Positions 1 through 7,111 of a stretch of DNA of 64,000 nt are shown here, piece by piece. Source of the stretch: Verrucomicrobiota bacterium (GTDB lineage Bacteria > Verrucomicrobiota > Verrucomicrobiia > Opitutales > Opitutaceae); NCBI GenBank assembly GCA_023399155.1, contig JAEWQP010000003.1, positions 78,748 through 142,747 of the forward strand, in the 5' to 3' direction. The notes beneath the pieces were generated by a model. That model was not told where the DNA came from, did not search any database, and saw only the letters and a program-made list of their open reading frames with translations. Each line of letters starts with the position of its first letter. Position 1 is the first letter of the stretch. Made by a program: the position numbers and the translations under genes.

Positions 1-147
1 CTTCTGGAGAAACACCTGCCCGGCGCCGTTGAAGACGAGCACGTGCACCGCACGATGGCGCAGGCCGCGACGATGTACGTCCTGCCGCCGTTCACGGCCG
101 ATCACACGATCCTCGTCGTCGACCACGTCGAACCATTCCTCGCTCAT
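1..147 (-). CDS. Nudix hydrolase, N-terminal fragment (cut by window edge)
   Basis: Reading leftward from an ATG at 147, 49 codons stay open to base 1. The translation begins MSEEWFDVVDEDDRVIGR and continues with LRHRAVHVLVFNGAGQVFLQK. This is the start typical of IPP-isomerase-like Nudix hydrolases (YfcD type), in which the RHRAVHV strand leads into the Nudix fold. The Nudix box itself (GX5EX7REUXEEXGU) would lie beyond the left edge, so catalytic competence cannot be judged. Substrate is unknown; these enzymes hydrolyse nucleoside diphosphates linked to other groups, or isomerise isopentenyl diphosphate. The call rests on the N-terminal strand only. Confidence 0.72.
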   Translation of the reverse strand, partial: MSEEWFDVVDDEDRVIGRERRQDVHRRGLRHRAVHVLVFNGAGQVFLQK

Positions 148-553
148 GGCGGCGAGTTTCGCGGCGAGCACCGCGGTGTCGAGTACCCAGGCGGGGCACG
201 GAGACACGGAGCATCAAGGGTTTCTCCGCGGCCAGGCCATCCCGGAAACCCGGGACGATCGAGCGTCGCTCAAGGAAGCTTCGATCGCTGAACACGGGAT
301 TCGCACACGACGTGAGTCCCACGATCTCCGTCTGCGCTCGGCCCCACCCGCTGGATTCTCCGCGTCCCCTTCCGCTTCTCAGCGTGCACAGAAAAGCGGT
401 CCATACCTTTCCGATCTCCGTGCCTCCGCGTCTCCGCGGTCCACCCGCGGGCCGAGCGGCGACGGAATTGGGGCTTGTCCCCCCGGCACGCCTTGCGTCA
501 TCCCAACCGTTCCGCGCTTCTCGCGCGCTTCCCACGCTCAACCCGCTTTTCCC
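148..553. repeat. Gene-free interval with degenerate CGGAG-rich repeats
   Basis: About 400 bases separate the divergent Nudix and small-protein genes. No convincing gene is visible; the long frames through it are compositional. It holds degenerate copies of a CACGGAGACACGGAG-type motif on the plus strand near 196-215. The same motif occurs on the minus strand near 415-465 (GCGGAGACGCGGAGGCACGG), with a further decayed arm near 355-400. The arms point toward each other, so this looks like a decayed palindromic intergenic repeat. Promoters for both flanking genes must also lie here but are not recognisable. Confidence 0.45.
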
Positions 554-1045
554 ATGGCCAAAGTCGATGTCGATCTCGTCGCCGAAATCCTCAAGGACAA
601 CGAACTTGAGGAGGATCTTGTCATGAAGATCGTCCGGCAGCTCAACCGTGCTGCCGACAAACTCGCCGCCGAGGCCGAGGCCGACAAGGAGCCGACTCAG
701 AAGAAGCAGTGGGTGATTCTGCTCTCCGACCCGCACGGTGATCTGCCGGAGGAGGACATGGTCGGCTGGATTGTCCAGATGCCCGAGAATGACAATCCCG
801 GCACGGTGACCGAACGCCTGATCAAGGCGGCCCACCATTACAACACGACACGTCGCGGACGCAAACATCCGGCCAAGACGATCGCCGAGGCATGCGAGAT
901 CGTGGGCGGCAAGATCATGAAGGAGCACAAGATCGTGGTGAAAACCAAGCTGCCGGTTTCTGCGCTCAAGACCGACAACCTCGTTCCCACCGACGAAGGC
1001 TCGAAGATCTCGATGGATGATCTGCGCGGCGGCGGCCGGCGCTGA
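554..1045 (+). CDS. Conserved-looking small protein of unknown function
   Basis: A 163-residue protein starting [18 protein letters not shown]. The frame is open further upstream, but that part translates as Ser/Arg-rich low-complexity sequence through an intergenic repeat, so ATG 554 is preferred. Residues 1-50 look helical and acidic. A middle segment ([20 protein letters not shown], about 57-76) looks like a beta strand followed by a loop, and the C-terminus is basic. There is no signal peptide, membrane helix or recognised domain. It is probably cytoplasmic. It precedes mdh by 184 bases on the same strand. Function unknown. Confidence 0.7.
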   Translation: MAKVDVDLVAEILKDNELEEDLVMKIVRQLNRAADKLAAEAEADKEPTQKKQWVILLSDPHGDLPEEDMVGWIVQMPENDNPGTVTERLIKAAHHYNTTRRGRKHPAKTIAEACEIVGGKIMKEHKIVVKTKLPVSALKTDNLVPTDEGSKISMDDLRGGGRR

Positions 1046-1229
1046 GATTGGATGGCAGGCGCGACCGAGATCGGTCCGCGGATCGTGGGAACGCCCTGAA
1101 CGCGGGCCGGGCGGGCCCACTGTCCGCGCACGGGTTGTCCTTCTTGCCGCACGGATGACTCACGACGCGTCGTCGCCAATTTTGCGTGCGCGGCTTGCCG
1201 GGCTTTCCCAATCTCGCAGGTCTATACAT

Positions 1230-2213
1230 ATGAATTCACCCATTCACGTCACGGTCACCGGCGCCGCCGGCCAGATCGGTTACTCCCTTCTCTTCCGCAT
1301 CGCCTCGGGCGCCGTCTTCGGCCCGAACCAGCCCGTGGTGCTCCGCCTCCTCGAAATCGCACCGGCGCTGCCCGCACTCGAGGGCGTGGTGATGGAGCTG
1401 CAGGATTGCGCGTTTCCGCTGCTCGCGGGTGTGGTGCCGACTGCCGACCTCGACGAAGGCTTCCGCGGCACGAACTGGGCGCTGCTCGTCGGCTCGGTCC
1501 CGCGCAAGGCCGGCATGGAGCGCAAGGATCTGCTCGGCATCAACGGCAAGATCTTCGTCGGCCAGGGCAAGGCGATCGCCAAGAACGCCGCTCCCGATGT
1601 GCGCGTGCTCGTGGTCGGCAATCCCTGCAATACGAACTGCCTGATTGCGATGAACAACGCGAAGGAAGTCCCGTCCGACCGCTGGTTCGCGATGACCCGC
1701 CTCGATGAGAACCGCGCCAAGACGCAGCTCGCGCTCAAGGCCGGCACGCACGCCTCGGAGGTCACGAACCTCGCGATCTGGGGCAACCACTCCTCGACGA
1801 TGTATCCGGACTACTTCAACGCGAAGATCGGCGGCAAGCCCGCCACGTCCGTCATCACCGACGAGGCCTGGTACAAGGACTCTTTCATCCCGACCGTGCA
1901 GCAGCGCGGCGCCGCCATCATCAAGGCCCGCGGCCTTTCCTCCGCCGCCTCGGCCGCGAATGCCGCCATCGATACGGTGAAGTCGATCATCACGCCGACC
2001 GCCCCGGGCGATTGCACGAGCGTCGCCATCTGCTCCGACGGCAGCTACGGCATCGAGAAGGGCCTGATCTACTCGTACCCGATCCGCAGCGACGGCAAGA
2101 AGCTCTCGATCGTACAGGACGTTCCTCTCAACGAGTTCAGCCGGAGCAAGATCGTCGCCACCGAGAACGAGCTGAAGGAAGAGAAGTCGATGGTCGCCGA
2201 GCTCCTCGGCTGA
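1230..2213 (+). CDS. mdh: Malate dehydrogenase
   Basis: NAD-dependent oxidation of L-malate to oxaloacetate in the TCA cycle; cytoplasmic. The 327-residue length matches the family. The N-terminal Rossmann glycine motif is [12 protein letters not shown] (about 10-21), the cofactor-binding loop is GNPCNTNCL, the substrate arginine lies in [10 protein letters not shown], and the catalytic histidine in IWGNHSST. The frame is open upstream to 1017, but homologues start at [17 protein letters not shown], so ATG 1230 is chosen; no strong ribosome site precedes it. The usual TRLDHNRA motif has Glu in place of His, a change within family variation. A strong hairpin terminator follows at 2249, so the gene appears to end its own transcript. 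Confidence 0.95.
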   Translation: MNSPIHVTVTGAAGQIGYSLLFRIASGAVFGPNQPVVLRLLEIAPALPALEGVVMELQDCAFPLLAGVVPTADLDEGFRGTNWALLVGSVPRKAGMERKDLLGINGKIFVGQGKAIAKNAAPDVRVLVVGNPCNTNCLIAMNNAKEVPSDRWFAMTRLDENRAKTQLALKAGTHASEVTNLAIWGNHSSTMYPDYFNAKIGGKPATSVITDEAWYKDSFIPTVQQRGAAIIKARGLSSAASAANAAIDTVKSIITPTAPGDCTSVAICSDGSYGIEKGLIYSYPIRSDGKKLSIVQDVPLNEFSRSKIVATENELKEEKSMVAELLG

Positions 2214-2248
2214 TCCTGCCGCGCCGTCTCACACGACGGCTTGCTCAC

Positions 2249-2284
2249 GACCCCGGCCGGTCATCGGCCGGGGTCGCTGCTTTT
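2249..2284 (+). terminator. Rho-independent terminator after mdh
   Basis: A perfect 11-bp stem (GACCCCGGCCG, 2249-2259, with CGGCCGGGGTC, 2265-2275) has a 5-base loop and is followed by GCTGCTTTT. The T tract is short, but the stem is very stable and lies 36 bases after the mdh stop. Confidence 0.75.
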
Positions 2285-2581
2285 CCGAACCCGCGCTCCT
2301 CAGGGACGCGCCCTTGACGCCAGCCGCGTCCGACCCGTTCAGCTCGGGTATGCAGCCCTCAAGCACCGCGGCGCCGCGTCAGCATCCCGGCCTGCAAGGG
2401 TTTGCGCGCCGCCTCGCGTCTCCCGCCGCCGCCACGCCGGCGACACGACCACCGGCCGGGGAACCCAGAGAGCAGCCAACCGTTGGCCCGGTGGGTGCGA
2501 TCATCGCACTGCACCGCCGTGTGCGCCGCGCAAGGTGTCGGACGTGATTGCGCCACCTCCATCGATTTCCTACAGCATTCC
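2285..2581. other. Intergenic interval, no feature recognised
   Basis: Nearly 300 GC-rich bases lie between the mdh terminator and the PhzF-like gene. The downstream frame is open through much of it, but the translation (RLPPPPRRRHDHRPG-like) is low-complexity and does not belong to the PhzF fold. No RNA gene or repeat is recognised. The promoter of the downstream gene should lie here. Confidence 0.4.
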
Positions 2582-3364
2582 ATGCCTTCGATCCCCGTCT
2601 ACGTCGTTGATGCGTTCACCCGCCGCCCCTTCAGCGGCAATCCCGCCGCCGTGTGCCCGCTCGAGGCGTGGCTGCCCGACGCGCAGATGCAGGCGATCGC
2701 CGCCGAGCACAACCTCGCGGAGACTGCGTTCGTGGTGAAGGAACCCGGCGGGTGGCGTATCCGCTGGTTCACGCCAGCCGTGGAGGTCGACCTGTGCGGA
2801 CACGCCACGCTCGCCGCCGCGCATGTCCTCGCGCGGCACCGCGGCGTCGCCGCCGCGGAGTTCGTCTTCCAGTCGCGCTCCGGCGCGCTGCCTGTGCGCT
2901 TCCGCGGCGAGCACATCGTGCTCGATTTCCCCGCCCGGCCGCCTGCGCGCTGCGACGTGCCCGCGGCACTACGCGAAGGGCTCGGCGTCAACCCCCTCGA
3001 GGTGCAGCGCAGTCGCGATTTTCTCGTCGTGCTGGAAGACGAGGAGACCGTCCGTGCGATCGCACCGGACTTCGCGCGGCTGGCTGAGGTTGACTGCCTC
3101 GGGGTGATCGTCACCGCCCGGGGGCGCGAGGTGGATTTCGTGTCACGCTTCTTCGCCCCGCGCGCCGGCATCAATGAAGACCCGGTCACCGGCTCCTCGC
3201 ACTGCACGCTCACGCCCTACTGGGCCGCGCGGCTCCGGAAAACCGAGCTCACCGCGCGCCAGCTCAGCCGCCGCGGCGGGGATCTCGTCTGCACGCTCGC
3301 CGGCGACCGCGTGCACATCGCCGGCGAAGCTGTGACCTACCTCACCGGTAGTGCGGTGGTTTGA
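2582..3364 (+). CDS. PhzF family isomerase/epimerase-like protein
   Basis: A 260-residue protein starting MPSIPVYVVDAFTRRPFSGN, the hallmark start of the PhzF family (diaminopimelate-epimerase-like fold, two similar halves). It shows GNPAAVCPLEAWLPD, the conserved glutamate in NLAETAF (the acid/base residue in PhzF itself), DLCGHATLAAAHVL, and in the second half GINEDPVTGSSHCTLTPYW. Members catalyse isomerisations of small metabolites; phenazine synthesis is only one case, and no phenazine genes are nearby, so the substrate is unknown. ATG 2582 is chosen because the family fold begins exactly there. Cytoplasmic. Confidence 0.9.
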   Translation: MPSIPVYVVDAFTRRPFSGNPAAVCPLEAWLPDAQMQAIAAEHNLAETAFVVKEPGGWRIRWFTPAVEVDLCGHATLAAAHVLARHRGVAAAEFVFQSRSGALPVRFRGEHIVLDFPARPPARCDVPAALREGLGVNPLEVQRSRDFLVVLEDEETVRAIAPDFARLAEVDCLGVIVTARGREVDFVSRFFAPRAGINEDPVTGSSHCTLTPYWAARLRKTELTARQLSRRGGDLVCTLAGDRVHIAGEAVTYLTGSAVV

Positions 3365-3390
3365 CCGAAAAGCCTCGTCCGGCCCCGGAC

Positions 3391-3525
3391 TCGTCTCCCG
3401 CTCCTGCACTTTCTCTTTCTCCTGCTCGTCGGCCGAACTGCCCGATGAGCGCGCGAAGAATGCAGACGAAGGAGAACGAGAAAGCGAACGAGCGAGCGGG
3501 AGAAAGAGTCGGAGCAAGACCGTGA
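3391..3525. repeat. Imperfect inverted repeat rich in GAGAACGAGAAAG
   Basis: The arm at about 3391-3432 (pyrimidine strand, CTTTCTCTTTCTCCTGCTCG) is the imperfect reverse complement of the arm at about 3464-3507 (GGAGAACGAGAAAGCGAACG). A related structure occurs at 38536-38625. This suggests a dispersed intergenic repeat family; the flanking genes are unrelated. Confidence 0.5.
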
Positions 3526-3591
3526 TGCATCGGGGTTGACGAACCCGGGCGTGCTGCGGGCATCCTGTATCCAGCTGTGCCGAAAAACTCC

Positions 3592-4284
3592 ATGACCGCT
3601 CCGCGCCGCAAGCTCCTCCTCTGGGATATCGACGGTACGCTCCTCTTCGGAGACCGCGCCGGCGAACGTGCGCTTCTCGTTTCGCTCAGGCGCATGTTCG
3701 GTGTCGAGGGTTCGCTCGAAAGCGTCGAGATCGCCGGGCGCACCGATCGATTCATCACAGAAAACCTCCTGCGCGCCCACGGCATCGATCCGACGCCCGA
3801 GGCCGTGCACCGTTTTCTCGAGGGCTATCTCGAAGCACTGCCGGAGGAAATGCCGCGGGGCCGAGCGTGTCTGCTGCCCGGTATCGTCTCCATCCTCGAG
3901 ACCGTCGCAGCCCGCGAGGATCTCGCCCAAGGATTGCTCACCGGAAACCTCGAGCGCGGCGCGCGCCTCAAGTTGGAACCCTTCGGCGTGTGGCACTACT
4001 TTCCATTCGGCGCCTACGCCGATGACAGCATCTCGCGCAACGACCTCGGTCCGCATGCCCTGCGCCGGGCAAGCGCGCACCACGCGGCGGAGTTCACGCC
4101 CCGACGCACCTTCATCGTCGGCGATACGCCTCACGATATCGATTGCGCCCGCGCCATCGGGGCTCGCGCCATCGCGGTCGCCACGGGCCGGTTCAGCGTT
4201 GAGCAACTCGCGGCACACGGGGCCGACCTGACCCTGCCGGACCTGGGCGATCCCGGCGCATTCTTCGCCTTCATCGACGCATGA
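3592..4284 (+). CDS. HAD-superfamily hydrolase (phosphoglycolate phosphatase-like)
   Basis: A 230-residue haloacid-dehalogenase-type phosphatase. Motif I is LLLWDIDGTLL near the N-terminus (nucleophile Asp plus general-acid Asp), motif II is the Thr in GLLTGN, and motif IV is IVGDTPHDIDCA. A helical cap of the small-phosphatase (Gph/PGP-like) type lies between motifs I and II. The substrate is probably a small phosphorylated metabolite but cannot be fixed from sequence. ATG 3592 is preferred; a GTG at 3577 would add five residues, and neither has a Shine-Dalgarno. A GC-rich hairpin follows the stop. Confidence 0.88.
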   Translation: MTAPRRKLLLWDIDGTLLFGDRAGERALLVSLRRMFGVEGSLESVEIAGRTDRFITENLLRAHGIDPTPEAVHRFLEGYLEALPEEMPRGRACLLPGIVSILETVAAREDLAQGLLTGNLERGARLKLEPFGVWHYFPFGAYADDSISRNDLGPHALRRASAHHAAEFTPRRTFIVGDTPHDIDCARAIGARAIAVATGRFSVEQLAAHGADLTLPDLGDPGAFFAFIDA

Positions 4285-4290
4285 TCGCGC

Positions 4291-4313
4291 TCGCCGGCCG
4301 CTTGGCCCGGCGA
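4291..4313 (+). terminator. Possible terminator hairpin after the HAD gene
   Basis: TCGCCGG (4291-4297) pairs with CCGGCGA (4307-4313), with further pairing inside. It starts 6 bases after the stop codon. No proper T run follows, so this may be only a 3' stabilising hairpin. Confidence 0.35.
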
Positions 4314-4481
4314 CGCACTTTCGCACAACGAACGTCTCCGACCTTTGTTCTCCTTGTTGCCTTGTGCGCAATCCGTGCGCCGGATTTGGGTTGAAACGCC
4401 TCGGACGCGGACAAGTCCACAGTTTACATCCGCGGCGGCGGGACCAACGCTCTGTCCCCTTTCGATTCACGACATCCCGAC

Positions 4482-4928
4482 ATGAGCGCGAAACCGACCA
4501 TCGCCATCGCTTCCGACCACGCCGGCTATCGCTACAAGCAGGCCATTCTCGCCCACCTGCAGAAGCAGGGCTACACGGTGAAGGATTTTGGCGCGTACAG
4601 CGCCGAGTCCTCCGATTACCCGGACTGGATTCGGCCGGCGGCCGAGGCCGTGGCGCGGGGCGAATTCACCTTCGGCATCGTGCTCGGAGGTTCCGGCAAC
4701 GGTGAACAGATCGTCGCCAACAAGGTGCGCGGCATCCGCTGCCCGCTGGTGTTCTCCAAGGACACCGCCACCTGGGGCCGCTCCCACAACAACGCCAACT
4801 GCATGGCGATCGGCGAGCGCACGGTGCCGCTGGAACTCGCCCTGGAACTGGTCGACACCTTCCTCGCCACACCCTTCGAGGGCGGCCGCCATGAGCGCCG
4901 CGTCAACCTGATCGAGCCCGCCTCCTAG
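4482..4928 (+). CDS. rpiB: Ribose-5-phosphate isomerase B
   Basis: Interconverts ribose 5-phosphate and ribulose 5-phosphate in the pentose phosphate pathway; cytoplasmic. It has 148 residues, usual for the LacA/LacB/RpiB family. It starts MSAKPTIAIASDHAGYRYK with the conserved SDHAG (11-15), followed by YPDW and the phosphate-loop region VLGGSGNGEQIVANK (67-81). Glu75 sits where actinobacterial RpiB has its catalytic glutamate; the E. coli-type enzyme uses a cysteine (CGTG). This is therefore the Mycobacterium-like subtype. HNNAN and RRVNLIE near the C-terminus complete the family pattern. Confidence 0.93.
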   Translation: MSAKPTIAIASDHAGYRYKQAILAHLQKQGYTVKDFGAYSAESSDYPDWIRPAAEAVARGEFTFGIVLGGSGNGEQIVANKVRGIRCPLVFSKDTATWGRSHNNANCMAIGERTVPLELALELVDTFLATPFEGGRHERRVNLIEPAS

Positions 4929-5063
4929 GCCCGCGACCGACGCGGAATCCCCGCGCACGGCGATCTTTTCGGACCCGCCGATGCCGGGCGCGGCCGTGCA
5001 GTAGGCCCGAGCCACCTGCACTCGGCGGTTGAAAACCGGGCGAGCCCGCCAACGTTTGCGGCC

Positions 5064-6032
5064 ATGACGATGGACTACCGCCGCCTCGGCAAATCCGGCC
5101 TGAAGGTCAGCGCGCTTTCGTTCGGCTCCTGGGTGACGTTCGGCAGTCAGGTCGACGACTCGGTCGCGCGCGAGTGCATGATCACCGCCTACGACGCGGG
5201 CGTGAACTTCTTCGACAATGCCGAGGGCTACGCCGGCGGAAAGTCCGAGACGGTCATGGGGGCAATCATCCACAAGCTCGGCTGGGCCCGCAGCAGTTAC
5301 GTGATCTCGAGCAAGGTATTCTGGGGCGGTGACAAGCCGAACCAGGTCGGGCTCTCGCGCAAGCATGTGACCGAGGCCTGCCATGCCGCGCTCAAGCGGC
5401 TGCAGGTTGACTATCTCGACCTGTACTTCTGTCACCGGCCCGATCCGGATACGCCGATCGAGGAAACCGTGCGGGCGATGCACACGCTGGTGGAACAGGG
5501 CAAGGTGCTCTACTGGGGCACCTCCGAGTGGAGCGCCGATCAGATTCGCGCGGCCCATGCCGTGGCCCGCGAATGGCGCCTGACACCGCCGACGATGGAG
5601 CAGCCGCAGTACAACCTGCTTCACCGCGACCGCGTGGAGCGCGAGTATGCGCCGCTCTACGACGAGCTTGGTCTCGGCACCACGATCTGGTCGCCCCTCG
5701 CCTCCGGGCTGCTTACTGGCAAGTACAACAACGGCATTCCCGCCGAGAGCCGCGCCAACACGCCGGGTCTCGGCTGGCTCAAGGAGATGTTTGAACAGGC
5801 GGCCACCGACGGCCGTCTGGACAAGGTGCGTCGGCTCGCGTCGCTCGCCGCGGAACTCGGCCTGACACTCCCCGAGCTCGCGATCGCCTGGTGCCTGAAG
5901 AACCCGAATGTCAGCACGGTGATCCTCGGCGCCTCGCGCGTCTCCCAGCTGCGGGAAAACCTCCGCGCCCTCGCCGCGTTGCCCAAGCTCACCTCCGATG
6001 TCGTCGACCGCATCGAGGCCGCCGTGAGCTGA
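5064..6032 (+). CDS. Aldo/keto reductase, Kv-beta/YghZ-like
   Basis: An NADPH-dependent oxidoreductase with a TIM-barrel fold, 322 residues. It starts [19 protein letters not shown], the hallmark of the potassium-channel beta-subunit-like branch (AKR6/AKR14). The catalytic tetrad is visible: Asp in [11 protein letters not shown], Tyr in the same segment, Lys in [10 protein letters not shown] and His in [11 protein letters not shown]. The cofactor-binding C-terminal part includes [16 protein letters not shown]. In bacteria such proteins reduce aldehydes such as methylglyoxal; no potassium-channel gene is nearby. A second ATG at 5070 is equally possible as the start. Confidence 0.92.
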   Translation: MTMDYRRLGKSGLKVSALSFGSWVTFGSQVDDSVARECMITAYDAGVNFFDNAEGYAGGKSETVMGAIIHKLGWARSSYVISSKVFWGGDKPNQVGLSRKHVTEACHAALKRLQVDYLDLYFCHRPDPDTPIEETVRAMHTLVEQGKVLYWGTSEWSADQIRAAHAVAREWRLTPPTMEQPQYNLLHRDRVEREYAPLYDELGLGTTIWSPLASGLLTGKYNNGIPAESRANTPGLGWLKEMFEQAATDGRLDKVRRLASLAAELGLTLPELAIAWCLKNPNVSTVILGASRVSQLRENLRALAALPKLTSDVVDRIEAAVS

Positions 6033-6174
6033 GACCCGCGATCGGAAGATCGGTCCGGAACCGAAGTTTCACCGCCCGGCCTCGTCACCAGCGCCCCTTT
6101 CGAAGCTCCCCAGATCTCCATCTTCAACCTCCAGTCGAGCTACGACCTCTGAAATCCAACCTCCGCCCCGCCCC

Positions 6175-6861
6175 ATGCGCCTCACCTACCTTGCCCATTC
6201 GTGCGTCCAGATCGAGGCGGCCGGCCACACGCTGCTGATCGATCCCTACCTCACCGGCAACCCGCTCGCGCCAGTGAAGGCCGCCGACGTGCATCCGGAT
6301 TTCATCCTGATCACGCATGGCCATGACGACCATGTCGGCGATGCCGGCGACATCGCGCGGCGCACGCGCGCACGCATCATCGCGAACTACGAGATCGCCT
6401 GCTACTTCGCCGAGCAGGGGCTGGAGACGCACGGGATGTATCACGGCGGCGGATTCAATTTTCCGTTCGGCCGCGCGAAGATGGTGCTGGCCCACCACGG
6501 CTCGGGATTTCCCGGCCCGGATCGTCGCCTCATCTACATGGGTTCGCCCGCGGGATTCGTGCTCACGCTCGAGGGCCGGAACATCTACCATGCCGGCGAC
6601 ACCTGCGTGTTCCTCGAGATGGAGATGATCGGCCGCATGCATCCCATCGACGTCGCCTTCCTCCCGATCGGCGACAACTTCACCATGGGCATCGACGAGG
6701 CGATCGAGGCGATACGGCTGCTGCGTCCGAAGAAGGTCGTGCCGATCCACTTCAACACGTGGGACTTGATCCGGGTCGACGCCGAAGAGTTCGCCGCCAA
6801 GGCGCGCGCCGCCGGCACGGAACCCGTGGTGCTCAAGCCCGGCGGCACGCTCGAGGTGTAA
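6175..6861 (+). CDS. UPF0173 metal-dependent hydrolase (metallo-beta-lactamase fold)
   Basis: A 228-residue UlaG-like metallo-hydrolase. The metal motif HGHDDHVGD (HxHxDH type) occurs at about residues 48-57. Later metal ligands fall in the AHHGSG, YHAGDTC and VVPIHFNTW segments. DPYLTGNPLAPV near the N-terminus is typical of UPF0173. Members of this family are conserved, but their physiological substrates are unknown. Cytoplasmic, no signal peptide. A palindromic repeat begins two bases after the stop codon. Confidence 0.92.
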   Translation: MRLTYLAHSCVQIEAAGHTLLIDPYLTGNPLAPVKAADVHPDFILITHGHDDHVGDAGDIARRTRARIIANYEIACYFAEQGLETHGMYHGGGFNFPFGRAKMVLAHHGSGFPGPDRRLIYMGSPAGFVLTLEGRNIYHAGDTCVFLEMEMIGRMHPIDVAFLPIGDNFTMGIDEAIEAIRLLRPKKVVPIHFNTWDLIRVDAEEFAAKARAAGTEPVVLKPGGTLEV

Positions 6862-6863
6862 TC

Positions 6864-7052
6864 GACAGGTAGGGCGAGGCCTCTGGCCGAGCCGCAACCG
6901 TGCGCCCATCGTTCGCGCGGCTCGGCCAGAACCTGTCATGCACTTTGCTGCGCGGTGTCTCCTTGGTAGGGCGGGGTCTCCGAACCCGCCGCGAATGCGA
7001 ATCGGCCTTCTCGGCGCGCTCGGTTCCAGAGGCCCCATCCTACCCGCGCGGC
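6864..7052. repeat. Two adjacent REP-like palindromes
   Basis: First palindrome: GACAGGT (6864-6870) pairs with ACCTGTC (6931-6937). Inside it, CTGGCCGAGCCGC (6883-6895) pairs perfectly with GCGGCTCGGCCAG (6917-6929) around a 21-base loop. Second: GGTAGG (6965-6970) pairs with CCTACC (7039-7044), with an internal GGCGGG/CCCGCC hairpin at 6970-6990. Both units begin with a GGTAGGGCG head, so they look like two members of one family. They may also attenuate transcription from the upstream gene. Confidence 0.6.
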
Positions 7053-7111
7053 GCTGAATCACCCGCAGCCTTGACGCCGACCGCCTGCGTTTGGTTCCTT
7101 CGCCGGCTTCG

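Noticed and set aside
92..1120. Long minus-strand frame overlapping the Nudix fragment and the small protein gene
   Set aside because: Arg/Gly-rich translation without domain features; it is the antisense shadow of the small-protein gene and runs through a repeat.
2582..3364. Phenazine biosynthesis cluster suggested by the PhzF-like gene
   Set aside because: No other phz genes nearby; PhzF-like proteins are widespread without phenazine production.
5064..6032. Potassium-channel beta subunit
   Set aside because: No channel gene in the neighbourhood; bacterial members of this AKR branch act as stand-alone reductases.
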